A DNA stretch of 64,000 bases, taken from the NCBI GenBank assembly GCA_021373025.1, contig JAJFTL010000022.1:216298-280297 (forward strand), in the 5' to 3' direction. This document shows positions 36,905 through 45,685 of the stretch, piece by piece. The DNA is from a bacterium (GTDB taxonomy: Bacteria > Caldisericota > Caldisericia > Cryosericales > Cryosericaceae). The notes under the pieces are model-generated. The model made no database searches. It was not told the origin of the DNA and saw only the letters and a program-made list of their open reading frames with translations. Position numbers and translations under genes: made by a program. Numbering within the stretch: the first letter of the stretch is position 1; each line of letters begins with the position of its first letter.

Positions 36905-37588
36905 TCAGGTTTTGTGCAACGCAGCGCCCTGTGACAGTTCGAAGTCGGCCTCGGTGATGGTGCGAAGTTCCTCTACGGTGATTTCCGGTGAGAGTTCTCT
37001 GAGAACCAGGCGGCCACTGTCAAAGGTGAAGACTGCATACTCGGTGATGACCATGTCGGCTTCGCCGATGCCGGTGATGGGCAGAGAGCATTCTTTGACA
37101 AGTTTGGGCCTGCCGCTCTTGCTCGTGTGCTGCATTGCAATGAGCACTTGCTTCGCCCCTGATACAAGATCCATCGCGCCGCCGACGCCAAGCTGCTTGC
37201 CATTCGGGATGATCCAGTTGGCGATGTTTCCGTGCTGATCCACTTCAAAGGCCCCTATGACCGTTGCATCGACATGTCCACCCCGTATCATGCCAAAGGA
37301 TGTCGCACTGTCGAAGTAGGAACATCCTGGCGTCTCAGTGACGCATGTCCTGCCCGCGTTGATGAGGTCGTGGTCCATGTGCCCCTCTGGTGCGGCACAG
37401 CCAACGCCGAGCATGCCATTCTCGGCCTGGATGAAGATGTGAGGGCTGGTCACATAGTTGGCCACCATCGTGGGGATGCCGACGCCGAGATTGATAAACA
37501 GTTGCCCTTGCCTGGCTCTCCCATCGAAGTAGCGCGCAATCGTCAGGGCTATGCGCTCCCTGGCCTGCTGTTCAGGTATGATTTGCAT
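36905..37588 (-). CDS. 3-oxoacid CoA-transferase, subunit B
   Basis: 227 residues. The catalytic glutamate is in the AENGMLG motif, where family members form a glutamyl-CoA intermediate. GGAMDLVSGAKQVLIAMQHT and KLVKECSLPITG are typical of the AtoA/ScoB group. Family members move CoA between succinyl- or acetyl-/butyryl-CoA and acetoacetate or other 3-oxo acids. The ATG at 37588 sits one base after the subunit A stop with an AGGAAGG ribosome site. Substrate preference is unknown. Confidence 0.9.
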   Translation of the reverse strand: MQIIPEQQARERIALTIARYFDGRARQGQLFINLGVGIPTMVANYVTSPHIFIQAENGMLGVGCAAPEGHMDHDLINAGRTCVTETPGCSYFDSATSFGMIRGGHVDATVIGAFEVDQHGNIANWIIPNGKQLGVGGAMDLVSGAKQVLIAMQHTSKSGRPKLVKECSLPITGIGEADMVITEYAVFTFDSGRLVLRELSPEITVEELRTITEADFELSQGAALHKT

Positions 37589-37589
37589 C

Positions 37590-38249
37590 TCAATCCTTCC
37601 TCGTGGTAATGACGTCGACAAACATGTGTGGAGTCACGATGCATTCTGGGTCGAGTTCTCCCACTGGCACGATTTCATCGACTTCCGCGATGACAGTGTC
37701 AGCCGCCATGGCCATGATGGGATTGAAATTGCGTGCTGTCTTGTAGTAGACCAGATTGCCAAGCTCGTCTGCCTTGTGCGCCTTGATAAGCGCAACATCT
37801 GCATGGATGGCTTCCTCGAGGATGCATGGCCGTCCGTGGAACTGCCTGGTTTCCTTGCCGATGGCAAGTTCAGTGCCTGCGGCAGTGGGAGTGAAGAACG
37901 CGGGAATGCCCACGCCTGCCGCCCTGATCGCTTCTGCGAACGTTCCCTGTGGAATGAGCTGCACCGTGATCCGTCCCTCATTGTTGGCGACGGCTACCTC
38001 TGGATTCCAGTTGTAGTAGGTACCGATGAGGGCTCGTATCTGATTGTTGGTGAGCAGCTTGCCCAGACCTTCGCCAGGAGCCCCCAGGTCGTTGCTGATA
38101 ATGGTCAGGTCCCTCGTGCCACTGGTGGCCAGCGCCTCGATGAGTTCCCGTGGATAACCTGCCAGGCCAAAGCTCCCAACCATGATGCGTGCGCCCGGGT
38201 TGACGAGAGCGATTGCCGCCTCGATGCTCCTGTACTTTTCACATGCCAT
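37590..38249 (-). CDS. 3-oxoacid CoA-transferase, subunit A
   Basis: 219 residues. Contains the CoA-binding SFGLAGYPRELIEAL segment, and the family marks NDLGAPGEGLGKLLTNNQI and FTPTAAGTELAIGKE. It pairs with the B subunit directly downstream. The ATG at 38249 has GGGAGG about 7 bases upstream; longer in-frame starts enter the 3' end of the thiolase gene. Placement between thiolase and subunit B suggests action on a 3-oxoacyl-CoA that the thiolase then cleaves. Confidence 0.88.
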   Translation of the reverse strand: MACEKYRSIEAAIALVNPGARIMVGSFGLAGYPRELIEALATSGTRDLTIISNDLGAPGEGLGKLLTNNQIRALIGTYYNWNPEVAVANNEGRITVQLIPQGTFAEAIRAAGVGIPAFFTPTAAGTELAIGKETRQFHGRPCILEEAIHADVALIKAHKADELGNLVYYKTARNFNPIMAMAADTVIAEVDEIVPVGELDPECIVTPHMFVDVITTRKD

Positions 38250-38266
38250 AGCCCAGCCTCCCATGC

Positions 38267-39466
38267 TCATGTGGACAGATTCTCGAAGATTGCCGAGACG
38301 CCCTGTCCGCCTGCAACGCAAATAGTTGCCAGTCCGTACCGTGTCCCCCTTCGCAGCATTTCATGGATCAGCGTGACCGTAATGCGCGTTCCAGAGCATC
38401 CAAGGGGATGACCCAGTGCGATTGCTCCACCGTTGACGTTCAGAATATCCCTGTTCAGGCCCAGCTCCTTGACAACAGCAAGGCTCTGCGCGGCAAATGC
38501 CTCATTCAGCTCGATGAGACCGATGTCATCAAGCGAGAGGCCAGCCCGTGCGAGTGCTTTGTGCGTCGCAGGAACGGGGCCAATGCCCATGAACTTGGGG
38601 TCGACGCCCGCGATACCCGCGGCAACAAATCGGGCGAGTGGCTTGACGCCAAGCTCTGCCGCCTTGTCCTCCGACATCACGAGCACGGCTGCAGCGCCGT
38701 CGTTGCGGGTCGAACTGTTTCCGGCTGTCACGGTTCCGCCTTCCTTGAAGGCCGGCTTGAGTCCGGCCATCTTCTCGAGGCTCGTGTCTCTGCGTGGACC
38801 CTCGTCGGCGTCGACCAGCGTGCTCTGGGCTCTGGCGAGAGGAACGCTTATGGGCACGATCTCATCCATGAACCGTCCCGCACCGGCTGCGGCAATAGCA
38901 TGGACATGGCTGGCATAGGCGAATTCGTCCTGTTCTCTCCTGGTGATTCCGTACTTTTCTGCCAGATTTTCGGCTGTCATGCCCATGCTGAAGGAGCCAT
39001 AGGTCTCTTCTGGCTGGGATTTGGGCTGACTCTCTGTGTTGGGGTCCACCAGCGTGCCGTTGCCAGAGTGGTAGCCATAGCGTGCATTGCGCAGGTAGTA
39101 AGGGGCGTTGCTCATGCTTTCCACACCACCGGCGACGATGATGTCGCCGTAGTCTGCCTGAATCTGCCATACGGCATTCAGAATGGCCTGCAGGCCTGAT
39201 GAGCACTGTCTGTGAACCGTATATGCAGGCACTTCCTCGGGGAAACCAGCCTTGAGTGCTGCTACTCTGGCGATGTTAGGTGCATCGGCATGCTGCTTTG
39301 CCTGTCCCAGGACGACTTCATCCACAATGGATTTGTCGATACCAGACCGAAGAACGAGCGCCTCTAGTACTGTACGTGCCAGCTCGACGTCCGAAACGTC
39401 TCTGAAAACGCCTCCCATACTACCTACGGGCGTCCTCAGTGCAGATGTAATGACTACTGACTTCAT
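38267..39466 (-). CDS. Acetyl-CoA C-acyltransferase (thiolase)
   Basis: 399 residues. Cleaves 3-oxoacyl-CoA with CoA, or condenses acetyl-CoA. The acyl-cysteine is in HRQCSSGLQA, the catalytic histidine in GHPLGCSGTR and the second cysteine in CVAGGQG (family CxGGGQG). The ATG at 39466 has GGAGG just upstream. In this operon it most likely releases acetyl-CoA from the 3-oxo product of amino acid degradation. Confidence 0.94.
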   Translation of the reverse strand: MKSVVITSALRTPVGSMGGVFRDVSDVELARTVLEALVLRSGIDKSIVDEVVLGQAKQHADAPNIARVAALKAGFPEEVPAYTVHRQCSSGLQAILNAVWQIQADYGDIIVAGGVESMSNAPYYLRNARYGYHSGNGTLVDPNTESQPKSQPEETYGSFSMGMTAENLAEKYGITRREQDEFAYASHVHAIAAAGAGRFMDEIVPISVPLARAQSTLVDADEGPRRDTSLEKMAGLKPAFKEGGTVTAGNSSTRNDGAAAVLVMSEDKAAELGVKPLARFVAAGIAGVDPKFMGIGPVPATHKALARAGLSLDDIGLIELNEAFAAQSLAVVKELGLNRDILNVNGGAIALGHPLGCSGTRITVTLIHEMLRRGTRYGLATICVAGGQGVSAIFENLST

Positions 39467-39523
39467 TGAAACCTCCTGCACAGATTCCTGCTTCGTGGGG
39501 CGGCTGCTGGGATTAGTCTGTCT

Positions 39524-40861
39524 TCAGCTGATGGCGTTGAAGATGTGGTCGAGTTTCTCCAGTGTCACCTCAAAGTCCTGGAGCGAGTGCGCCAAGGACG
39601 TGTAGAACGGTTTGTGCGGATGGACATAGATGCCCTCGGTCAGGCATGCAAAGTCAAAAGCCTCTCGTAGAGCCCCGTCCTCGTTTGCGAGGTCCCGGTA
39701 GTTGCGAATCGGTGTCCTGCTCATGATGATACCGAAATTGGCGCCCAGCCCGGCCACGTGTCCAGGTATTTGGTGGCGTCGCAGCAGCTGTTGGATGTCG
39801 GCCTTGAAGTGCTCGGTCGCATCATAGAAAGGCACCATCTGCGACTCATCCGACAGGACTTCGAGTGTTGCAAGTCCCGCAGCGAGCACCTGCACAGCGC
39901 CATTGAATGTGCCCGAGTGGAAGACGCTTCCGCCGGGTGACAGGGGCGATGTGAGATCGAGCAGGTCTGCACGTCCTGCGACGGCTCCAATGGGGAAACC
40001 TCCACCAATGATCTTGCCCAGCGTCATGAGGTCAGGTTGAACGCCAAAGACACCGCTGGCGCCCTTAGGGCCTGCACGGAACCCAGACATCACCTCGTCA
40101 AAGACAAGGACCATGCCGAGCTCCTGTGTAAGACGGCGCAATCCTTCGAGGAACGCTGGATCGGTCTGGTAGAACCCACGTGGCGAAGGCTCGACGATAA
40201 CGGTGCCTACGCGGTCGCGATGAGCAGTAAGCAACGTTCTGCACGCCTCGAGGTCATTGAAAGGGAGCACCAGGGTGTCTGCCAGGATGGAGGCAGGCGT
40301 TCCTCGTGATCCCGCAACCGAAGCAGGTTGCCGTGCATCGCCGTAGAGTGTTGCTGAAGGAGTGTTACTCAAGACTCCCTCGTAGTGCCATCCGTGATAA
40401 TGCCCCTCGAAGCGCGCGATGGCAGGCTTTCCTGTCGCGGCCCGGCCCAGCTGAAGCGCCAGGTATGTTGCCTCTGAGCCACTGTTGGTCAGGCGTACTT
40501 TCCCACTGACAGGCAGCATGGACATGAGTTTTTCGGCATAGCGGATTTCGAGTTCGTTGGGTGTGCCGAAGACTGTTGTGCCCATGGCAGCGAGAGACTC
40601 TTGCACTGCATGAACGACAGCGGGATGACCATGCCCCAGGATCAGCGGACCGAATGCCAGACAATAGTCGATGTATTCATTTGCATCGGCATCCCAAAGA
40701 TGCGAGCCACTCGCCCGCTGCATGAACAGCGGATAGGGGGCGAAATACTTGACGTTGGCCACGACGCCGGCTGGCAGCACCTGCTGGGCTCGCTCGCTCA
40801 GTTCTCGCGATGCAGGAGTCTTCGATGCATACAACTGTTTGAACTCCACGGAAGACTTCAC
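39524..40861 (-). CDS. Class III aminotransferase, glutamate-1-semialdehyde aminomutase-like / beta-transaminase candidate
   Basis: 445 residues. PLP-dependent fold type I. The PLP lysine lies in TLGKIIGGGFPIG, and DEVMSGFR precedes it. NSGSEATYLALQLGRAATGK is typical of GSA-aminomutase-like enzymes. In organisms that need heme such a gene may be hemL, but no other tetrapyrrole gene is near. Known beta-phenylalanine aminotransferases belong to this same subgroup, so a beta-amino acid transaminase is possible here, given kamA in the operon. GTG start with GGGGAG right before it, so its spacing is short. Confidence 0.8.
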   Translation of the reverse strand: MKSSVEFKQLYASKTPASRELSERAQQVLPAGVVANVKYFAPYPLFMQRASGSHLWDADANEYIDYCLAFGPLILGHGHPAVVHAVQESLAAMGTTVFGTPNELEIRYAEKLMSMLPVSGKVRLTNSGSEATYLALQLGRAATGKPAIARFEGHYHGWHYEGVLSNTPSATLYGDARQPASVAGSRGTPASILADTLVLPFNDLEACRTLLTAHRDRVGTVIVEPSPRGFYQTDPAFLEGLRRLTQELGMVLVFDEVMSGFRAGPKGASGVFGVQPDLMTLGKIIGGGFPIGAVAGRADLLDLTSPLSPGGSVFHSGTFNGAVQVLAAGLATLEVLSDESQMVPFYDATEHFKADIQQLLRRHQIPGHVAGLGANFGIIMSRTPIRNYRDLANEDGALREAFDFACLTEGIYVHPHKPFYTSLAHSLQDFEVTLEKLDHIFNAIS

Positions 40862-40870
40862 GGCTCCCCC

Positions 40871-42211
40871 CTAGTTGGCCGCCCGTTTCTCGACGGCAGT
40901 GAGAGCTTCTTCCCAGATGTCCAGCATCACGTCGCACTGGTCCCGCGTTACGATCAGCGAGGGAGACAAACGAACTGAGTTCTCGCCACACGGGAGAAGC
41001 AGCAAACCACGCTTGAATGCTTCAAGGACTAGCTGGTTGCTCTCTTCTTTGGCCTTGGTCTTCTTTGCGTCCTTGACAAATTCGACACCGATCATGAGAC
41101 CCTTGCCGCGCACATCTCCCATCAACGGGTGTCGGTTCTGCATCTTGCGGAGGTGTCCCATGATATACTCACCCTGGACCGCAGCATTGTTCATCAGACC
41201 ATTCTGAATGAGTTCGATCGTCTTGAGGGCGGCGGCGCAGCTGAGCGGGTTGCCACCGAAGGTCGAGCCGTGCGCACCCTGCTTCCAGTCCATGACGTCC
41301 TTCTTGGCAACCATGATGCCCAGAGGGAGCCCCGAAGCAACGCCCTTTGCGATAGCCATGATGTCGGGCTCGGTATCCCAGTGCTCGATCGCGAACATTT
41401 TGCCGGTCCGTCCCATGCCGCTTTGCACCTCATCGACCATGAGCAGGATGCCTCGCTGTTCCGTAAGCTGGCGCAGCTTCTGAAAGTAGCCATCCGGTGG
41501 CACGACGTATCCGCCCTCACCCTGGATCGGCTCGACGACCATGACGGCCGTATCCGACGGTGGAGCAATGCGTTCCATGACCTCCTCGATCATGCCGATG
41601 CAGGCAAAGTTGCACGTATCGGGAGTAAGGTGGAGAGGACAGCGGTAGCAGTACGCGTAGGGCACATGGACGACGCCCTGAAGCATGGGCGAGAATCCTT
41701 CACGGTGCTTCGCCTTTGAGCCTGACAGCGTGACAGCTCCATAGGTACGGCCGTGAAAGCCACCGAAGAACGCAAGAGCCAGGGAGCGCTTTGTGTGATA
41801 CCGGGCAAGCTTCAATCCTGCTTCAACAGCTTCTGCTCCGGAGTTCCCATACCAGACCATCTTCTCTGTGGGACCAGGGGATATCTCTTTGATCTTCTCG
41901 GCCAGCTGGATCTGGATAGGATAGAAGAAGTCGGTGCCTGACATGTGCACCAGCTGGTCGGCCTGGTCCTTGATCGCCTTGACGACTTCAGGGTGACGAT
42001 GGCCGGTACTGTTGACAGCAACGCCAGCAGTAAAGTCCAGGTAGGTATTGCCGTCGACGTCGGTGACTTCCATGCCGGTGGCATGATCAGCCACGAGAAC
42101 GTACGGGCGGACATATGAGGGCGAGATGGACGCGCGGTCACGCGCATACCATTCCATGCCCACAGGTCCGGGGATTGCTGTCTTGAGGTCGACGTAGTCC
42201 TTTCGTGCCAT
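40871..42211 (-). CDS. Class III aminotransferase, acetylornithine/4-aminobutyrate type
   Basis: 446 residues. The PLP lysine is in MAIAKGVASGLPLG, preceded by DEVQSGMGRTGK, and GNSGAEAVEAGLKLAR binds the cofactor phosphate. The N-terminal part is close to the group of archaeal and anaerobe enzymes annotated as ornithine aminotransferase, 4-aminobutyrate aminotransferase or amino acid racemase, which cannot be told apart by sequence. The ATG at 42211 has GGGG 8 bases upstream; the kamA stop overlaps the first in-frame ATG (42217). A terminal-amine substrate such as beta-lysine or 4-aminobutyrate fits the context. Confidence 0.85.
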   Translation of the reverse strand: MARKDYVDLKTAIPGPVGMEWYARDRASISPSYVRPYVLVADHATGMEVTDVDGNTYLDFTAGVAVNSTGHRHPEVVKAIKDQADQLVHMSGTDFFYPIQIQLAEKIKEISPGPTEKMVWYGNSGAEAVEAGLKLARYHTKRSLALAFFGGFHGRTYGAVTLSGSKAKHREGFSPMLQGVVHVPYAYCYRCPLHLTPDTCNFACIGMIEEVMERIAPPSDTAVMVVEPIQGEGGYVVPPDGYFQKLRQLTEQRGILLMVDEVQSGMGRTGKMFAIEHWDTEPDIMAIAKGVASGLPLGIMVAKKDVMDWKQGAHGSTFGGNPLSCAAALKTIELIQNGLMNNAAVQGEYIMGHLRKMQNRHPLMGDVRGKGLMIGVEFVKDAKKTKAKEESNQLVLEAFKRGLLLLPCGENSVRLSPSLIVTRDQCDVMLDIWEEALTAVEKRAAN

Positions 42212-42216
42212 TGTCA

Positions 42217-43494
42217 TCACCCCTTTCGATAATTTTCTCGTCGCTTTTCGCGCAACGTCCCTGGCGGTGTCAGGTCGTAGGCGTCCCGCGTGAAGATCTT
42301 CGCGATACCTTCGGGCGGTACTATAGACTTCTGTTTTTCGCAGATCGCACATGGCTCTGGGCAGTGGCTCTTTGGGTTCTCCGGTTCCGGATAGGAAACG
42401 ATAACACCCTCGTAGTTGCGCAGCACAATGCGATCTGGAGACATGGAGAGGATGTAATTCGGACTCACCGGGATCTTTCCTCCGCCGTGCGGCGCGTCGA
42501 CGACAAACTGGGGGACGGAGAATCCGCTGGTGTGACCCCGCAGGAACTCCATGATCTCGATGCCCTTGGTGACGGACGTTCGGAAGTGACTGATGCCGCT
42601 GGTCAGGTCACACTGATAGATGTAATATGGCCGGACGCGAATGGACACCAGCTTCTGAACCAGCTCTTTCATGATGTACGGGCAGTCATTGATACCTCGG
42701 AGCAGGACCGACTGGTTGCCCACCGGGATACCGGCATCGACCAGCATCGCGATCGCTCTGGAGGACTCGGGCGTGATCTCGTTGGGATGGTTAAACTGCG
42801 TGTTCAGCCAGAGCGGGTGGTAGTTGCGCAACATGGCGCACAATTCAGGTGTTATTCGCTGTGGAAGAACCACCGGGGCACGTGTACCTAGACGTATTAC
42901 CTCGACATGCTGGATCTTGCGTACTTCGCTGAGAACGTATTCCAGGAACTCGTCATCAACCAGGAGGGCATCGCCCCCGGACAGCAGCACGTCGCGTACT
43001 TCCTCATGACTGCGAATGTAGTCGATGGCAGCGTCAACTTCTGCCTTTGAACGCCGCGCATCGGTGATGCCGGCAAGGCGCCTGCGCGTACAATGGCGGC
43101 AGTACATACCGCACTGGTCGGTGATGAGGAACAGCACACGGTCGGGATATCGGTGCGTGAGGCCATGAACCGGCGAGTCGACATCCTCATACAGAGGATC
43201 ATCCAGGTCACTCGGCGCCGACTGCAGTTCAAGTGCAGAAGGCACGCTCTGCCTGAGGATCGGATCATCCGGGTTGTCCTGGTCAATGAGCATGGCGTAG
43301 TACGGGGTTATCGCCATACGGAACCGTGAAAGGGCAGCGATGACACCTGCTCTCTGCTCTCCGGTGAGATGAATGACTTGGGATAGGGTTTCGACCGTCT
43401 GGATACGATGTGCCACTTGCCAGTGCCAATCATCCCAGTCCTGCTGTGGCACGTTTTTCCAAAGGGGAATGTTACTGTACTTGTAGCCCGGCAA
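42217..43494 (-). CDS. kamA: L-lysine 2,3-aminomutase
   Basis: 425 residues. Radical SAM/PLP enzyme that converts L-lysine to L-beta-lysine. The cluster motif is C128, C132, C135 (CGMYCRHC) followed by R137. Measured against the clostridial enzyme from memory, all key residues have the same +3 offset: D296 (D293, in YQCDL), D333 (D330, in VVDAP) and K340 (K337, PLP lysine in DAPHGGGK). The two aspartates bind the side-chain ammonium, so lysine rather than glutamate is expected. A C-terminal CPEPCAIC set fits the zinc site. The TTG start has AAGGAGGAGG upstream; the longer frame reads through tRNA-Ala. Confidence 0.93.
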   Translation of the reverse strand: MPGYKYSNIPLWKNVPQQDWDDWHWQVAHRIQTVETLSQVIHLTGEQRAGVIAALSRFRMAITPYYAMLIDQDNPDDPILRQSVPSALELQSAPSDLDDPLYEDVDSPVHGLTHRYPDRVLFLITDQCGMYCRHCTRRRLAGITDARRSKAEVDAAIDYIRSHEEVRDVLLSGGDALLVDDEFLEYVLSEVRKIQHVEVIRLGTRAPVVLPQRITPELCAMLRNYHPLWLNTQFNHPNEITPESSRAIAMLVDAGIPVGNQSVLLRGINDCPYIMKELVQKLVSIRVRPYYIYQCDLTSGISHFRTSVTKGIEIMEFLRGHTSGFSVPQFVVDAPHGGGKIPVSPNYILSMSPDRIVLRNYEGVIVSYPEPENPKSHCPEPCAICEKQKSIVPPEGIAKIFTRDAYDLTPPGTLREKRRENYRKG

Positions 43495-43514
43495 GGAGCA
43501 CCTCCTCCTTTCGA

Positions 43515-43590
43515 TGGTGGAGATGGCGGGATTTGAACCCGCGACCTCATGGATGCAAACCATGCGCTCTCCCAACTGAGCCACATCCCC
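43515..43590 (-). tRNA. tRNA-Ala (anticodon TGC)
   Basis: 76-nucleotide cloverleaf with genome-encoded CCA. Acceptor GGGGATG pairs with CATCTCC and contains the G3-U70 alanine identity pair. The anticodon loop is TTTGCAT, stem CATGG/CCATG; the T loop is GGTTCGAATCC. It ends 20 bases before the kamA start, so kamA is likely processed from the same transcript. Confidence 0.98.
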
Positions 43591-43615
43591 ACATATGCAG
43601 ACACACAAGACGAAA

Positions 43616-43692
43616 TGGTGGGCCTCTCTGGATTCGGACCAGAGACCTCGTCCTTATCAGGGACGCGCTCTAACCAGCTGAGCTAGAGGCCC
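43616..43692 (-). tRNA. tRNA-Ile (anticodon GAT)
   Basis: 77-nucleotide cloverleaf with encoded CCA. Acceptor GGGCCTC/GAGGCCC, anticodon loop CTGATAA, T loop GGTCCGAATCC. Located 25 bases upstream of tRNA-Ala on the same strand. This Ile-Ala pair is normally found inside rRNA operons; here there is no rRNA. Confidence 0.98.
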
Positions 43693-43720
43693 ACGCACGA
43701 CTTCCCTTGTTCCAAAGGCT

Positions 43721-43748
43721 ATTCTACAGTGAATTAGCCTGCTGTCAA
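43721..43748 (-). promoter_or_regulatory. Near-consensus promoter for tRNA-Ile/tRNA-Ala (and probably kamA)
   Basis: On the minus strand a perfect TTGACA (43748-43743) and TAGAAT (43726-43721) with a 16-base spacer, 28 bases before the tRNA-Ile 5' end. It starts inside the intergenic strip before the 43765 gene, just past that gene's stop. Confidence 0.75.
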
Positions 43749-43764
43749 GTCATGCGAGTGCTGT

Positions 43765-44382
43765 TCAGCCGTACCGCTCTTCCTTCCATGGGTCGCCATG
43801 CATATGATACCCACGCGATTCCCAAAACCCGGGACGGTCTTCGCTCATGAACTCGAAGCCAGACACCCACTTGGCATCCTTCCACGCGTACAGCGATGGA
43901 ACCAGCAGGCGAAGTGGTCCTCCGTGCGCAGTGGGAAGGGGAAGCCCCTTCCACTCCCAGACCAGCATAGTGTCGTCGGCAAGCAGTGCTTCTACGGGCA
44001 GATTTGTCGTGAACTCCGTGACGCAGTGTACGAAGACGAAGTGCGCTTGCGGAGAAAGCTTGACGTCAGCGGCTTCGAGGACGTCGCGCACCAGGGCGCC
44101 TCCCCATTCGGTTCCCAGCATCGACCACCCCGTTACGCAGTGAAAGTCGGCTGTCATCACCGTATGCTTGACCCCCATGAGCTGCTGCCACGTCATCTCG
44201 GCTGGCTGCAGGAGTTCGCCCCAGAACCTGAAGGTGAAGTGGTCTGTGTCCACTGCTGGCACGCCTTCGGCCGTCAGCGTATAAAATGTTGTTGTCACGG
44301 TTTGATTCGGCGGTACGCGCGGTCTGGCTGGCCGCGGGGCAAACTCTGGCCCATCCGCTGGCTTACGCTGGAAGATCCCCAT
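43765..44382 (-). CDS. Sulfite-oxidase-like molybdopterin oxidoreductase
   Basis: 205 residues forming the SUOX molybdopterin fold. The ligand cysteine is C82 in ADFHCVTGWS, and the ending TAHGGPLRLLVPSLYAWKDAKWVSGFEF is characteristic. It lacks the N-terminal Tat signal and the heme or dimerisation domains of sulfite oxidases; length matches the soluble YedY-like short group. Substrate is unknown. GAGGAGT ribosome site. Its presence requires molybdenum cofactor genes, none in the window. Confidence 0.85.
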   Translation of the reverse strand: MGIFQRKPADGPEFAPRPARPRVPPNQTVTTTFYTLTAEGVPAVDTDHFTFRFWGELLQPAEMTWQQLMGVKHTVMTADFHCVTGWSMLGTEWGGALVRDVLEAADVKLSPQAHFVFVHCVTEFTTNLPVEALLADDTMLVWEWKGLPLPTAHGGPLRLLVPSLYAWKDAKWVSGFEFMSEDRPGFWESRGYHMHGDPWKEERYG

Positions 44383-44429
44383 GAGCTGACTCCTCTCGAG
44401 AATAGCTGTTCACGCTAACGCCATGTGCT

Positions 44430-45683
44430 TCAGATGTTGACCGACAGAAACCGCTTCTTGCCGACCCGCATGTGGATCGGCGACCCATCGAGGCTGACAC
44501 GAAATCCGATGTCCGAAACGCGCTGCCCCTCGATCTCGATCCCTCCCTGCTGAATCAGCCGGCGGGCCTCCGACTTCGATGGCACCGCCTTCAGGCCGTA
44601 CAACAGGTCGACGATCGCGACTTCATGCAGGCCTGCAAATTCGGGCGGCAGCATGACCTTCTCATAGGCGATGTCTGCAGATGCCGTAGAAGCACGGTTG
44701 CTGAACACATGCTCGAAGTTGGCCTGAGCAGCTGCTGCACTGTGCGTTCCATGGAACCTCTCCGTTACAAGATATGCCAGGCGCTTCTTGGCTGCCATGG
44801 GGTGCACCGAGCCGTCTGCGATGCCGCGCATGATGCCGCGTATCTCTGGTTCGGGAAGGCTGGTCAACAGTGTGAAGTACTGTTCCATGAGCCCGTCGGG
44901 GATCGACATACACTTGCCATACATGTCCACGGCATTTTCTGCGATCCCGATGTAGTTGCCCAGGCTCTTGCTCATCTTCTGGACACCGTCTAACCCTGGC
45001 AGAATGGGCATCATGAATGCAACCTGCGCCGGTTGACCGAGCTGCACCTGAAGCTCTCGTGCCAGGAGGAAGTTGAACTTCTGATCTGTACCGCCCAGTT
45101 CGACGTCTGCCTCGACCGCCACCGAATCGTATCCCTGCATGAGCGGATAAAAGAACTCGTGAAAGAAGATGGGCACCTGGCTGCGATAGCGTTTCGAGAA
45201 GTCGTCCCGCTCCAGGATCTGCTGGATGGTGAAGCGAGAGGCAAGGCGGATGATCTCTTCAAACGAAAGGTGCCCCAGCCATTCCCCGTTGTAGCGGATC
45301 TCGGTCTTGTGGGGATCGAGAATGCGGAAGACCTGGTCGAAGTAGGTTTTTGCGTTGGCATCGATCTGGTCTCCGGTCAACGGCGGGCGCGTCTTGGAGC
45401 GTCCCGAGGGATCTCCGATGCGCGCGGTATAGTCGCCGATGATGAAGACGACCTGGTGTCCAAGGTCCTGAAACTGCCGCAGCTTGTCCAGCACGACAGC
45501 GTGCCCCAGATGCAGGTCCGGAGCACTGGGATCCGCGCCCAGCTTTACTCTCAGCGGCTTTCCCGAAAGGAGGGAATTCCTGATCTTGACCCCCAGGTCC
45601 TGCTCACTCACGATTTCTGCGGTTCCGCGTCGAAGGATTTCCAGCTGACGCTGTACTTCTTCTTCCAGTTGTGCCTTTTCCAT
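44430..45683 (-). CDS. tyrS: Tyrosyl-tRNA synthetase
   Basis: 417 residues. Class I synthetase with HLGH in [29 protein letters not shown] and the tyrosine-binding [11 protein letters not shown], then KMSKS in [10 protein letters not shown] and a C-terminal S4-like domain ([16 protein letters not shown]). The ATG at 45683 has AGGTGAG just upstream; the first stop of the neighbouring gene overlaps the spacer. It follows thiamine pyrophosphokinase. Confidence 0.96.
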   Translation of the reverse strand: MEKAQLEEEVQRQLEILRRGTAEIVSEQDLGVKIRNSLLSGKPLRVKLGADPSAPDLHLGHAVVLDKLRQFQDLGHQVVFIIGDYTARIGDPSGRSKTRPPLTGDQIDANAKTYFDQVFRILDPHKTEIRYNGEWLGHLSFEEIIRLASRFTIQQILERDDFSKRYRSQVPIFFHEFFYPLMQGYDSVAVEADVELGGTDQKFNFLLARELQVQLGQPAQVAFMMPILPGLDGVQKMSKSLGNYIGIAENAVDMYGKCMSIPDGLMEQYFTLLTSLPEPEIRGIMRGIADGSVHPMAAKKRLAYLVTERFHGTHSAAAAQANFEHVFSNRASTASADIAYEKVMLPPEFAGLHEVAIVDLLYGLKAVPSKSEARRLIQQGGIEIEGQRVSDIGFRVSLDGSPIHMRVGKKRFLSVNI

Positions 45684-45685
45684 TC

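Noticed and set aside
39524..40861. Assigning hemL (heme synthesis) to the GSA-like aminotransferase
   Set aside because: There are no other tetrapyrrole genes, and the catabolic neighbourhood fits a beta-transaminase at least as well, so no symbol was given.
43495..43608. N-terminal extension of kamA
   Set aside because: The residues are a translation of tRNA-Ala; the true start is the TTG at 43494.
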